Positions 39,206 to 48,605 of a stretch of 64,000 nt of DNA are shown here, one piece after another (the stretch's first letter is position 1; each line of letters begins with the position of its first letter). Both the position numbers and the translations under genes were made by a program. The notes beneath the pieces are model-generated. The model did no database searches and was not told where the DNA came from. It saw only the letters and a program-made list of their open reading frames with translations. The stretch is from NCBI GenBank assembly GCA_038533575.1, contig JBCAYL010000001.1:1082226-1146225 (forward strand), in the 5' to 3' direction. This stretch comes from Pseudomonadota bacterium (GTDB lineage Bacteria > Pseudomonadota > Alphaproteobacteria > Rhodobacterales > Rhodobacteraceae).

Positions 39206-40380
39206 TGGGGCGCACCGCCGCCACCTTTGCGCCGCCCGTGATGGAGGCGCGTCGATGGCTCGACGGGGTGGAGTTTCCGCCCGAGCGCCCGATCCTCAAC
39301 GTGAGCCAGGCCGCGCCCATGGAGCCGCCGCATCCTGATCTGCTGGCGGCCATGGCCGCGGCGCTCGAAGACACGGCCACGCACCTCTACGGGCCCGTGC
39401 TCGGGATGCCCGGCCTCCGCGCCGAGATCGCCGAGCAGTGGAGCCGCGCCTATGGCGGGCAGATCGTGCCCGACCAGGTGGCCATCACATCGGGCTGCAA
39501 CCAGGCCTTCGCCGCCGCCATCGCCACGCTCTGCGACGAGGGGGACGAGGTCATCCTCCCCACCCCCTACTACTTCAATCACAAGATGTGGCTCGACATG
39601 GCGGGCGTGCGCACCTGCCCCCTGCCCTGCGGCGCGGGCCTCCTGCCCTCGACGGAGGACGCCGCCGCCCGCATCACGCCCCGCACCCGCGCCATCGCCC
39701 TCGTGAGCCCCAACAATCCCACGGGCGTCGAATATCCGCCCGCTTTGCTCGAGGCATTCTACCAGCTCTGCGCGGAGCGCGGCATCGCGCTCATCCTCGA
39801 CGAGACCTACCGCGACTTTCATTCCGCCCCGGGCGCGCCCCACGGGCTCTTCACCCATGCCGACTGGTCCGAGACCTTCATTCACCTCTACTCCTTTTCC
39901 AAGGCCTACCGCCTCACCGGGCACCGCGTGGGGGCTATCGTCACCTCCGAGGCGCGCATGGCCGAGGTGGAGAAGTTTCTCGATACAGTCTCCGTCTGCC
40001 CCTCCCAGCTCGGCCAGCGGGCCGCGCTCTGGGGGATGCAGCACCTCGCACGGTGGCTCGCAGGGGAGCGAGACGAGATCCTCGCGCGCCGCGCGGCGAT
40101 CGAGGCGGGCTTCCCGCGGCTCGCCGCGCGCGGCTGGGAGCTTCTCGGCGTGGGGGCCTATTTCGCCTATGTGCGCTTCCCGCAAAAAGAGCGTTCTGAC
40201 GCCTTCGCGCAACGCCTTGTGCGGGAGGCGGGCGTCCTTTGTCTTCCCGGTACGATGTTCGAGCCCGAGGGCCAGGGCCTGCGCGAGCTCCGCATCGCTT
40301 TTGCCAATATCGACACCGCCGGTGTGAGCACGCTCTTTGACCGCCTGGAGGCGCTTGTGGAGGCCCCGGCGGCGGGGTAA
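39205..40380 (+). CDS. PLP-dependent aminotransferase, class I/II
   Basis: A 391-residue fold-type I aminotransferase. It has SGCNQAFAAAIATLCDEGD, the SPNNPTGVEYP motif, ILDETYRDF (Asp for the PLP nitrogen, Tyr) and the PLP lysine in YSFSKAYRLTGHRVGA, and the C-terminal Arg in LRELRIAFANID. Substrate is not predictable from sequence alone. One-base overlap with gpt and 30 bases to ppiD suggest an operon fabI-gpt-aminotransferase-ppiD-trpE. Confidence 0.9.
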   Translation: MGRTAATFAPPVMEARRWLDGVEFPPERPILNVSQAAPMEPPHPDLLAAMAAALEDTATHLYGPVLGMPGLRAEIAEQWSRAYGGQIVPDQVAITSGCNQAFAAAIATLCDEGDEVILPTPYYFNHKMWLDMAGVRTCPLPCGAGLLPSTEDAAARITPRTRAIALVSPNNPTGVEYPPALLEAFYQLCAERGIALILDETYRDFHSAPGAPHGLFTHADWSETFIHLYSFSKAYRLTGHRVGAIVTSEARMAEVEKFLDTVSVCPSQLGQRAALWGMQHLARWLAGERDEILARRAAIEAGFPRLAARGWELLGVGAYFAYVRFPQKERSDAFAQRLVREAGVLCLPGTMFEPEGQGLRELRIAFANIDTAGVSTLFDRLEALVEAPAAG

Positions 40381-40410
40381 ACGCGGGCGCCAAAGTCAGG
40401 GAGTTCAGGC

Positions 40411-42255
40411 ATGGCCAAATCGGTGGGGAAGAAGGCGCAGCGCACCTTCGTGTGGGTCATCATCGGCCTCACGGGCATCGGTCTTCTGAGCTTCGGCACC
40501 GGCAATTTCGGCGGCGGCGGGCAGTCGATCGGCACCGTGGGCGAAAAGCGTATTTCCGCGCAGACCTATTTCACCGCGCTCCAGAACCAGCTCCGCAGCT
40601 ATGCCCAGCAAACAGGCCGCGCGCTGAGCTTCCCAGAGGCCCAGGCGCTCGGGCTCCAGCAGGAGACGCTGAGCCAGATCGTCACCCAACGCGCGCTCGA
40701 CAATGAGGCAAGCGAACTCGGCATTTCTGTGGGCGACGCGCAGGTCCGCGAGGAGATCATCCGCTCGGGCATCGCCACCGGGCTCGACGGCGGGATCGAC
40801 CGCGTGGCCTATGCCGACGTGCTGCGCCGCGTGGGCCTCACCGAGCGGGCCTATGAAACCCAGATCCGGGAGGACCTGTCGCGCACGATCCTCCAGCTCG
40901 CCGTCATCGGCGGCGTCACCCCGCCCGAGACCCTCACGGATACGGTGCTGGGCTTCACAGCCGAGGAGCGCTCCGTCGAATGGGCGCTCATGGATCAAAA
41001 CGACCTCATCACGCCCCTGCCCGAGCCCACGCAGGCCGAGCTCACCGCGGAATACAACGCCAATCCGGAGGCCTACACCGCGCCGGAGACCAAGGAGATC
41101 GCCTATGTCTGGCTCACGCCCGACATGATCCTCGATTCCGTGCAGGTGGACGAGGACGCGCTGAGGGCGCTCTACGATGACCGACGCTCCGAATTCGTGC
41201 AGCCCGAGCGGCGCCTGGTGGAGCGGCTTGTGTTCGGCTCCACGGCGGAGGCCGAGGCCGCGCGCGCCCGGATCGAAGAAGGCGGCGCGTTCGAGGACGA
41301 GGTGGAGGCCCGTGGCCTCGATCTCTCCGATGCCGATCTGGGCGACGTGACCGAGGGCGATCTCGGCGCTGCCGGCGCCGCGGTTTTCGCCGAGGAAGAC
41401 CTCACCGTCGTGGGTCCGCTCAACACATCGCTCGGCCCCGCGCTCTTCCGCATCAACGGGATCCTGCCCGCCACGGAAACGACCTACGAGGAGGCCCGTG
41501 ACGGCCTGCAGGACGAGCTCGCGCTCGACCGCGCCGCGCGCATCATCGGCGACCAGTTCGACTTCCTCGAAAACGAGCTCGCAGGCGGCGCCACCATCGA
41601 GGAACTGGCGGACGCCTCCGACATGGAATTCGGCACGCTGGGCTGGTTCCCGGGCATGTCCGAGGGCCCCGCCGCCTACGCCGCCTTCCAGGATGCCGCC
41701 GCCGCCGTGACGCTGGACGATTTCCCAGAGATCGAGGCGCTGGAGGATGGCGGCATCTTCGCGCTGCGCCTCGACGGCATCACCGAGCCCACGCTGCGCC
41801 CGCTCGAGGATGTCGAGGACGAGGTCCGCGCGGCCTGGGAGCAGAACGCCACGGTCTCGCGGCTCGGGCGCCTCGCCGAGACGCTCTCGCCCCAGATCGC
41901 AGCGGGGACCGACATGGCCGGCCTCGGCCTCACCGCCGCGATCGAGGATGTCTCGCGCGGCTCATTCATCCCGGGGGCGCCGGCGGCCTTCATCGGAGAG
42001 GTCTTCGAGATGAGCCGGGACGATGTGCGCGTCGTGGAGGGCACGGGCACCGTGGCCCTCGTCCGCCTCATCGACATCGCCGCCCCTGACCGCAACGATC
42101 CGGACGTGGCGCGCCTCGCGAACGCGCTTAACGCGCAGTACAGCCAGAGCTATGCGCAGGATCTCTACGCCACCTTCGCGCAGGGCATCCTCGACCAGAC
42201 CGACGTGACCCTGGACCAAGGTCAGATCAACGGCATCCACGCGCAGATTCAATGA
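40411..42255 (+). CDS. ppiD: PpiD/SurA-type periplasmic folding factor
   Basis: Inner-membrane-anchored chaperone/peptidyl-prolyl isomerase. The 614-residue protein has a cytoplasmic basic N-terminus, one helix (TFVWVIIGLTGIGLLSFG, about residues 12-29), a SurA_N-like helical region (ISAQTYFTALQNQLRSYAQ and following), a PPIase (parvulin-like) region around residues 255-360 and a long C-terminal helical part. Its stop overlaps trpE (ATGA), a head-to-tail pairing with the tryptophan pathway that probably reflects transcription economy rather than function. Confidence 0.9.
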   Translation: MAKSVGKKAQRTFVWVIIGLTGIGLLSFGTGNFGGGGQSIGTVGEKRISAQTYFTALQNQLRSYAQQTGRALSFPEAQALGLQQETLSQIVTQRALDNEASELGISVGDAQVREEIIRSGIATGLDGGIDRVAYADVLRRVGLTERAYETQIREDLSRTILQLAVIGGVTPPETLTDTVLGFTAEERSVEWALMDQNDLITPLPEPTQAELTAEYNANPEAYTAPETKEIAYVWLTPDMILDSVQVDEDALRALYDDRRSEFVQPERRLVERLVFGSTAEAEAARARIEEGGAFEDEVEARGLDLSDADLGDVTEGDLGAAGAAVFAEEDLTVVGPLNTSLGPALFRINGILPATETTYEEARDGLQDELALDRAARIIGDQFDFLENELAGGATIEELADASDMEFGTLGWFPGMSEGPAAYAAFQDAAAAVTLDDFPEIEALEDGGIFALRLDGITEPTLRPLEDVEDEVRAAWEQNATVSRLGRLAETLSPQIAAGTDMAGLGLTAAIEDVSRGSFIPGAPAAFIGEVFEMSRDDVRVVEGTGTVALVRLIDIAAPDRNDPDVARLANALNAQYSQSYAQDLYATFAQGILDQTDVTLDQGQINGIHAQIQ

Positions 42256-43763
42256 CGACGCTCATCCCAGAGTTCAGCGCCTTCGCCGACGGCTTCGACG
42301 CGGGGAAGAACCAGGTCGTCTACGCGCGGCTCGCGGCAGATCTCGACACGCCCGTCTCGCTGATGCTCAAGCTCGCGGCGGCAGAGCCCGACAGCTTCGT
42401 CCTTGAATCCGTCACCGGAGGCGAGGTGCGCGGGCGCTACTCCATCGTGGGGATGCGGCCCGACATCGTTTGGGAATGTCACGGCACATCCGCGCGCATC
42501 AACCGCAGCGCGCGGTTCGACGCCGATGCCTTCGAGACGGTGGCGGGCGATCCCCTCGCCGCGCTCCGCGCGCTCATCGAGGAGAGCCGCATCGACCTGC
42601 CCCGCGGTCTGCCCGCGGCCTCTGCCGGGCTCTTCGGCTTTCTGGGCTACGACATGATCCGCCTCGTGGAGCGGCTGCCGGATGTGAACCCGGATCCGCT
42701 CGGCCTGCCGGATGCGCGCATGGCGCGGCCCTCGGTGGTGGCGGTGCTCGACGGCGTGAAAGGCGACGTCATCGTCGTGGCCCCCGCCTGGGCCAATTCC
42801 GGGCTCTCCGCCAAGGCCGCCTATGCCCAGGCCGCCGAGCGCGTGATGGACGCGATCCGCGCGCTCGAGCGCCCGGTGCCCTCTGCCAGCCGCGAGCTCG
42901 GCGAGCGCGCCATGCCCGGCGAGCCCCGCTCGAACTTCGCCAAGGCCGATTACCTCGCCGCCGTGGAGCGCGCGAAGGAGTACATCCGCGCGGGCGATAT
43001 CTTCCAGGTCGTGCCGGCGCAGCGCTGGAGCCAGGAGTTCCCCTTCCAGCCCTTCGCCTTCTATCGCGCGCTCCGGCGAACGAACCCCTCGCCCTTCATG
43101 TTCTTCTTCAATTTCGGCGGCTTCCAGGTGGCCGGCGCCTCGCCCGAGATCCTCGTGCGCCTGATGGACGGCGAGGTCACCATCCGGCCCATCGCGGGCA
43201 CGCGCCCGCGCGGCGCCACGCCCGAGGAGGACAAGGCGCTGGAGGAGGACCTTCTCGCCGATCCCAAGGAGCTCGCTGAGCATCTGATGCTTCTCGATCT
43301 GGGCCGCAACGACGTGGGTCGCGTGGCCCGCATCGGCACCGTGAAGCCCACGGAGAAATTCGTCATCGAGCGCTACAGCCACGTCATGCACATCACCTCC
43401 AACGTCGTGGGCGAATTGAATGACGGCGAAGATGCGCTCTCGGCCCTCCTTGCAGGCCTCCCCGCAGGGACGCTCTCCGGCGCGCCCAAGGTCCGCGCCA
43501 TGGAGATCATCGACGAGCTCGAGCCCGAGAAGCGCGGCGTCTACGGCGGCGGATGCGGCTATTTCAGCGCGAACGGCGAGATGGATATCTGCATCGCGCT
43601 GCGCACGGCGGTCCTGAAGGACGGCACGCTCTACAGCCAGGCCGGGGGCGGTGTCGTCTATGACAGCGATCCGGAGGCCGAGTACGAAGAGACGGTGAAC
43701 AAGGCGAAGGCGATATGGGCGGCCGCGCGGGACGCGGCGGGCTTCAGCCGCGGCAACGGCTGA
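42252..43763 (+). CDS. trpE: Anthranilate synthase component I
   Basis: Uses chorismate and ammonia (from TrpG) to make anthranilate. The 503-residue protein has the N-terminal feedback region (SFVLESVTGGEVRGRYSIVGMRPD, including an LES tryptophan-binding stretch) and the chorismate-binding core (FQVVPAQRWSQEF, IRPIAGTRPRGATPEEDK, LMLLDLGRNDVGRVA, GAPKVRAMEIIDELE). Because it overlaps ppiD there is no room for a trp leader peptide. Its partner trpG lies 4.8 kb downstream beyond minus-strand genes. Confidence 0.97.
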   Translation: MTTLIPEFSAFADGFDAGKNQVVYARLAADLDTPVSLMLKLAAAEPDSFVLESVTGGEVRGRYSIVGMRPDIVWECHGTSARINRSARFDADAFETVAGDPLAALRALIEESRIDLPRGLPAASAGLFGFLGYDMIRLVERLPDVNPDPLGLPDARMARPSVVAVLDGVKGDVIVVAPAWANSGLSAKAAYAQAAERVMDAIRALERPVPSASRELGERAMPGEPRSNFAKADYLAAVERAKEYIRAGDIFQVVPAQRWSQEFPFQPFAFYRALRRTNPSPFMFFFNFGGFQVAGASPEILVRLMDGEVTIRPIAGTRPRGATPEEDKALEEDLLADPKELAEHLMLLDLGRNDVGRVARIGTVKPTEKFVIERYSHVMHITSNVVGELNDGEDALSALLAGLPAGTLSGAPKVRAMEIIDELEPEKRGVYGGGCGYFSANGEMDICIALRTAVLKDGTLYSQAGGGVVYDSDPEAEYEETVNKAKAIWAAARDAAGFSRGNG

Positions 43764-43767
43764 TGCG

Positions 43768-45318
43768 CTAGTTCGCGGTCACCTCGTAGATCTCGAAGCG
43801 GCCGTTTTGCCCGAGGAGACGCACCGGCGCGCCCGCGAGGATCGCGGGATCGAGCGGGTCCATGCTGACAACCTTGTCGAACTTCGTCTCCCAGCCCTCG
43901 AGGTAGTCTTCCACGTGGCACCATTCTCCCAGCGCGTCGCGCTCGAGCGGTGCGGCGTCGAAGACGGCGCAGGCCGGATTTCCTGACATCAGCGGCGTGG
44001 CCGAGGCCGCGTATTCCGTGCGCAGCTGGACGGCATGGACGCCTTGGAAAAGCGTGGGGATGAAGGCCTCGTTCCGGGCGGTGGCGTAGCCCTGCGCGTG
44101 CCAGAGCCGCTGGCCGAGGAATTGCCCCGGCGCGCGCACCGGGAGCACGCGGTCCTCGGGCTCGAGCGTGTCGTCCATGAGCGCGGTGAGTTCCCGGATC
44201 TCGGCGTCGTGGAGCGAGAAGTACTGCGCCATTTGCCCGCTTCGCGCCACCACGAGCGCGAGCGTCAGCACGAGGAAGGTGGCGCCGACCCGCGGCGCGC
44301 TGCTCCGCCAATCCGTTGCTGCGATCATCAGGAGGATGAAGACGAAGGGGAAGCGGATGTCGATATAGGCCACCCCGGCAAGCCATGTGGGCGACAGCAC
44401 GGAAACGACGAGAAGCGCGATCACCGGCCCCCGCATGGCGGGCGAGAGCCGCAGGCCCCAGCGCACTGGCAAAAGGACCGTGGCGAAGAGGCCGTAGAGC
44501 CCGAAGACGATGATCTTGCCCAGCTGGTTGATCGGATCCGCCGGGTGGAGCGCGAAGGCGTGGATCGGCTCGGCAAACCGCGCGATGCGCGTGGCAAGGC
44601 TGCCGAACTCGGTGAAGGTTCCCGCCGGGTTTTCGGGCCCCGTGGCCATATCGGCGGCGAGCCAGAGGACCGGCAGCACGAAGGGCACCCCCATGGCCGC
44701 GCCCGCGAAGAGGCTCGCGCGATCCCGCGCCTCGATCAGCCGCTGAAGCTCGCGGCCGAAGACCAGCGCGCCGAGCACGGCGAAGGCGAAGAAATGCATG
44801 AGAAAGAGCACCGGCGTGATCGCCGCGAAGATCGCCACGCGCAGCCCGAGCCCGCGCTGCTCCATCACGAGGTAAAGCGCGAAGGCATGGATCGCGAAGG
44901 GCAACGAGAAGCTGTAATTCTGGAACCCGAAGAGGAACGTCGCGCTGAAGACGACGAGCCCGCCCGCGAGGCTCCAGGGCGTGAAGCGCCCATGGATGAC
45001 ACGGGCAAGCACCACGCATGACACGAAGAGATTGAGCACCGAGACCGCCATGACCCGGTGGCTGAAACGCACGGCATCCGTCCCGCCGATCGCCTGCCAG
45101 AGAAGGTCCACCGCCGAATTCGGCACGAGCACGAAGGAGGCCGTCCAGAAGCGGAGCAGCGCGCTGCCCTCGTCGGCGGCCATGATCGTGTGTCGCGCGA
45201 TGTGGTTGGGCAGGTCCGTCAGCGGCAGGTAGAGTGCCTGGGTGAACGGGTAAAGCAGCGCCGCCGCCACGACGAGCGCGCCCAGCATGACCCAATGCGT
45301 TTGCCCCTGCCCGACCAT
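43768..45318 (-). CDS. Multi-pass membrane protein, candidate GT-C-type glycosyltransferase (GtrC-like role)
   Basis: A 516-residue protein with about ten helices in residues 10-365, then a roughly 150-residue soluble C-terminal domain. The first extracytoplasmic loop holds LPLTDLPNHIARH, an Asp/His-containing motif placed where GT-C enzymes have their acidic catalytic motif. It is the third gene of a minus-strand unit GtrA-GtrB-like-this protein, the arrangement of Gtr O-antigen modification cassettes in which the third protein transfers the sugar. The role is inferred from topology and order; no specific family was recognised. Confidence 0.7.
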   Translation of the reverse strand: MVGQGQTHWVMLGALVVAAALLYPFTQALYLPLTDLPNHIARHTIMAADEGSALLRFWTASFVLVPNSAVDLLWQAIGGTDAVRFSHRVMAVSVLNLFVSCVVLARVIHGRFTPWSLAGGLVVFSATFLFGFQNYSFSLPFAIHAFALYLVMEQRGLGLRVAIFAAITPVLFLMHFFAFAVLGALVFGRELQRLIEARDRASLFAGAAMGVPFVLPVLWLAADMATGPENPAGTFTEFGSLATRIARFAEPIHAFALHPADPINQLGKIIVFGLYGLFATVLLPVRWGLRLSPAMRGPVIALLVVSVLSPTWLAGVAYIDIRFPFVFILLMIAATDWRSSAPRVGATFLVLTLALVVARSGQMAQYFSLHDAEIRELTALMDDTLEPEDRVLPVRAPGQFLGQRLWHAQGYATARNEAFIPTLFQGVHAVQLRTEYAASATPLMSGNPACAVFDAAPLERDALGEWCHVEDYLEGWETKFDKVVSMDPLDPAILAGAPVRLLGQNGRFEIYEVTAN

Positions 45319-45325
45319 GTCCGTG

Positions 45326-46315
45326 CTACTCGGCCGCGATGGAGAGCGGCTTGGCCTTCTGGGCCTCGCTCGGGCGGGTGATCTCGTCGACGATGAAGCG
45401 CGGGCGCCCCTTCGTCTCGAGGTAGATCTTGCCGATATACTCGCCGATTACGCCGAGCGCGATCATGTGAATACCGCCGAGGATGTAGATCGGCAGCACG
45501 ATGGAGGTCCAGCCCGGCACCACCGAGCCCATGGACCACATCACCAGTGAATAGACCGCGTAGCAAAGCGAGAGCCCGGCCACGATAAAGCCCATGGCCG
45601 TGATGAGCCGCAGGGGCTTGATCGAAAAGGAGGTGATCCCCTCGATGGCGAGCGCGAGCATTTTGGCGAGCGGGTACTTGCTCTCGCCCGCCACCCGCGC
45701 GGCGCGGTCATAGGTGACCGTCGCGGTCTCGAAGCCGATCTGGCGCACGAGGCCGCGCAGGAAGAGATTGCGCTCCTGGAAGCTGTCGAGGGCCGCCAGC
45801 GCCTTGGCGCTCATGAGCCGGTAATCGGCGTGGTCGGGGATGATGTCGACGCCCATCCCGCCGAGGAGCTTGTAATAGCCCCGCGCGGTCATGCGTTTGA
45901 AGGCGGTGTCGGTATCGCGGGCGGCGCGGACGCCGAAGACGATCTCGGCCCCCTCGCGGTAGCGGTCCAGCATGTCGCGCACGACATTGGGATCGTCCTG
46001 GAGGTCGGCATCCATGGAGATGGTGACATCGGCGTCCGCGTTCAGAAGCCCCGCCAGCAGTGCGGCTTGGTGCCCCTGGTTCTTCGAGAGCCGGAGCCCC
46101 GTGGCCCCGTGGGACGCCCGCGCCGCCTCGATCATGGGCCATGTGCGGTCGCGCGAGCCGTCATCCACGAGGAGAATCTCGGCGGGTTCGGCGATGCGCC
46201 CTTCCTTCACGAGCGCGCCGGAGAGCGCGAGGAGCGTGTCGAGGAGCTCAGGCAGAACCTCCTCCTCGTTGTAGCAAGGCACCACGAAGGAAAGCGTGGG
46301 GAGCGGATTGGTCAT
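45326..46315 (-). CDS. GT2 polyprenyl-phosphate glycosyltransferase (GtrB-like)
   Basis: Predicted to load a hexose from a nucleotide sugar onto undecaprenyl phosphate. The 329-residue protein has an N-terminal GT-A domain (LSFVVPCYNEEEVLPELL, LLVDDGSRDRTW, ISMDADLQDDPNV with the DXD-type site) and two C-terminal helices (ITAMGFIVAGLSLCYAVYSLVMW and SIVLPIYILGGIHMIALGVIGEYIGKIY), the layout of GtrB/DPM1-type enzymes. Starts within the gtrA stop (ATGA). Confidence 0.92.
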   Translation of the reverse strand: MTNPLPTLSFVVPCYNEEEVLPELLDTLLALSGALVKEGRIAEPAEILLVDDGSRDRTWPMIEAARASHGATGLRLSKNQGHQAALLAGLLNADADVTISMDADLQDDPNVVRDMLDRYREGAEIVFGVRAARDTDTAFKRMTARGYYKLLGGMGVDIIPDHADYRLMSAKALAALDSFQERNLFLRGLVRQIGFETATVTYDRAARVAGESKYPLAKMLALAIEGITSFSIKPLRLITAMGFIVAGLSLCYAVYSLVMWSMGSVVPGWTSIVLPIYILGGIHMIALGVIGEYIGKIYLETKGRPRFIVDEITRPSEAQKAKPLSIAAE

Positions 46316-46716
46316 GACGCAAATACCATCCATTTCAGGCCGACGAAGACGCCGATGCTGTAGCTCGCCGCGCCGAGGATCTGGGCCGCCGGATAGGCAA
46401 GCCCGGCGCCGACAAGGGCGTAAGTGAGGAGCACGTTGCCGGTGAAGGCCAGTGCCACGAGCCCGGCGAAGAGGAGCGCCGTCCGCCCCAGCGCGCCGCG
46501 ATGGGCGAAGGTCCAGCGCTTGTTGAGCGCGTAGCTCAGGCACCAGCCCGCGCCATAGCCCACGATATTGGCCACGAGGATGCTTGCGCCGAGCGCGTAG
46601 ACGCAGGCGAGCGTGAGGCCGTACCCCAGGGCTGTGTTGGCGATGCCGGTAACGCCGTAGCGCCAGATTTGTCCGAAGCCGCTGCGCGCGGCCTTCGTGT
46701 CCACATGGGCGGTCAT
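46312..46716 (-). CDS. GtrA-family membrane protein
   Basis: A 134-residue four-helix protein with the GtrA opening WRYGVTGIANTALGYGLTLACVYALG and the central NKRWTF motif; the family is believed to flip polyprenyl-linked sugars. First gene of the three-gene cassette, with a purine-rich GGTGGGG ribosome-binding site. The 107-base gap upstream contains no well-spaced promoter. Confidence 0.92.
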   Translation of the reverse strand: MTAHVDTKAARSGFGQIWRYGVTGIANTALGYGLTLACVYALGASILVANIVGYGAGWCLSYALNKRWTFAHRGALGRTALLFAGLVALAFTGNVLLTYALVGAGLAYPAAQILGAASYSIGVFVGLKWMVFAS

Positions 46717-46823
46717 AGGTCCCCACCTGAATTGACCTTCAGATGGGGCCTGATCGCGTATGATTTGGGCGAAACAAGGGCAGCCCGGGGGAATTGGGTG
46801 GGCCCTGAATTCGAGGTTGCGCG

Positions 46824-48449
46824 CTAGGAGCCCGACGCCGCGAGGATCGTGGCCGAGAGCGGCGCGAGGTTCACGCGCTCGGCGCGGTCCTGCTGGTGCC
46901 AGATGAGGAGCGCGCTGATCGTCTCGGCCCGCAGACGCCCCACGAGGACGGCATGGCCGTCCTGCCCCGCGCGGAACGCCGCCTGATCGAGGAAGCGGCG
47001 AATGATCGTGTTGCCCTGCCCCTCGCCGTCGAGATCGCGGAGCACCTCGGCCACGGGCACGCCGGCCTGGCGCGCCATCTGCGCGGCGGTGCCGAGGCCC
47101 TGGGGAAAGGTCAGAAGCCCGTGCCCGGTGCCCGCCGCGATTTCGGCGACCTGTTGGGCCACCGTCCGGTCACCGCGGAAGCCCGCGAAGGTGCCGTCCA
47201 TCACGGCGACGGCTTCCGGCACCGCCGCGAGATAGGCCTCCATGGAGACCTCGACGTCAGACGCCGTCGCCCCCTCGGGGATGTCGGCGAGGAGCGCCAC
47301 CTCGTGTCCTGCAGCGCGGTAGGCCGCCATGGCCTCGGCCGCGCCGGGCTGGCCTGCCGGGACGGCGAATGTGAGCGGACCGGCGAAACTTGCCAGCGCC
47401 GGCAGGCGCGCCGCGCTGGCCGTCTCGTCGATGAGGACGATGGAAAAGAGCGGGCGGTCATCGGGCTCCCAATCGCCGCGCGCGGCGTGGCGCATGATGG
47501 CGCGGTCATCCTCGGGCGCGGCCTCGGCGGCGTCGTCCGTCGTGGCGTCCCCGGGTTCCTCTTCCGCGGCGGCAGCGGTGCCTTGCGTCGGCCGGTTCAC
47601 GACGACGCCCTCCGCGCGGTTGCCAAAGCCCCCGGTGGAGACCGTTGGGCGCGGCACGGCGGAAGCCACGCTATCCGTGGCCGCATCCGGGTCGGCCTCC
47701 AGGGCGGGCGGCGCCGGGGCGCTCTCCACACCCGCCTCCTGCGTCACCTCCGGCTCGGTGGGCGCCTCCGCAGTGGGTGTCGCTTCGACCAGAGGCGCAT
47801 CATCACGCGTTTCAGTTGCCTCTGCGTCTTCAATCGCATCCGTCGCCGTGGGTGCCGGGGTCTCCTCCACGGGCGTCGCGGCCGCCATGGCCCCGCTCTC
47901 CTCTTCCGGCGTCTCGGGCACGTCTTCTGTTGTCTCAGGAACGTCCACGACCTCGGGCGCGCGCGGAAGTGGCGAGGCGGCTGTCGTATCGGCCAGCGCG
48001 CTGTCATCGGCAGCAGGCGTCGTCCCGGAGAGAGCGGGCGCCGTCTCCTCGAGGGCGGGCACTTCGGCGCGCAGCGTGACGCCGGCATCGGGCGCGCCCT
48101 CGGGCGGCGGGGCGAGCCCGGCCGGGGCGCCCGTTTCCGTCTCGGGCACGCCCGCCGGCGAGGTGACCGTGTTCTCAAGGAGCGGCGCCGCCGGAGCGAC
48201 GGGCGCGGTCACGAGCGGCGCGGTGCCGGTGACATCCACCGGACTCTCGGTGGCCGGGGCGCGCAGCGGACGATCCACGCCCGCCTGGTCGAATTCCGAT
48301 CCCGCGGGCACTTCGACGACCTTGGTGTCTGGCGCCGCGCGCTGCGCGACCTCGGAGACCGGCACATCGCCCAGAAGCGATGCGACCGCGAGTACGAGCC
48401 CCCCCACGAGAAAGCCCCAAAAGGCGCCAAAGAGTATGCCCCGACCCAT
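46824..48449 (-). CDS. Divergent polysaccharide deacetylase family protein with long low-complexity region
   Basis: A 541-residue protein: N-terminal membrane helix (GILFGAFWGFLVGGLVLAVASLL, residues 4-26), a low-complexity Pro/Ala/Thr/Glu-rich stretch (about residues 45-320), then a domain of about 220 residues (PLFSIVLIDETASAARLPALA, FAVPAGQPGAAEAMAAYRAAGHEVALLADIPEG, GHGLLTFPQG) matching the divergent polysaccharide deacetylase (YibQ-like) family. Periplasmic orientation is likely. The canonical deacetylase metal triad is not obvious, as expected for this divergent group. Confidence 0.82.
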   Translation of the reverse strand: MGRGILFGAFWGFLVGGLVLAVASLLGDVPVSEVAQRAAPDTKVVEVPAGSEFDQAGVDRPLRAPATESPVDVTGTAPLVTAPVAPAAPLLENTVTSPAGVPETETGAPAGLAPPPEGAPDAGVTLRAEVPALEETAPALSGTTPAADDSALADTTAASPLPRAPEVVDVPETTEDVPETPEEESGAMAAATPVEETPAPTATDAIEDAEATETRDDAPLVEATPTAEAPTEPEVTQEAGVESAPAPPALEADPDAATDSVASAVPRPTVSTGGFGNRAEGVVVNRPTQGTAAAAEEEPGDATTDDAAEAAPEDDRAIMRHAARGDWEPDDRPLFSIVLIDETASAARLPALASFAGPLTFAVPAGQPGAAEAMAAYRAAGHEVALLADIPEGATASDVEVSMEAYLAAVPEAVAVMDGTFAGFRGDRTVAQQVAEIAAGTGHGLLTFPQGLGTAAQMARQAGVPVAEVLRDLDGEGQGNTIIRRFLDQAAFRAGQDGHAVLVGRLRAETISALLIWHQQDRAERVNLAPLSATILAASGS

Positions 48450-48605
48450 GCTCTGTCTCTCTATTCTGCCCTTGGCGGGTGTGCCCCGCTTCATCTCTCT
48501 TTGCAGGCGCTTAGGCCTTGACGGCCTCGCCTGCCTTCTTGATCTATACCGCCATCCGGGGCCGCTGCGATAGCCCCCTTCTGACCCGCCAAAGGCCCGT
48601 GAGCG

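Noticed and set aside
42200-42260. Tryptophan attenuator before trpE
   Set aside because: trpE overlaps ppiD by 4 bases, leaving no space for a leader peptide; no Trp-codon run is seen there or before trpG.
46732-46764. TTGACC ... TATGAT promoter before the Gtr cassette on the plus strand
   Set aside because: Spacing is 21 bases, outside the workable range, and no plus-strand gene follows.
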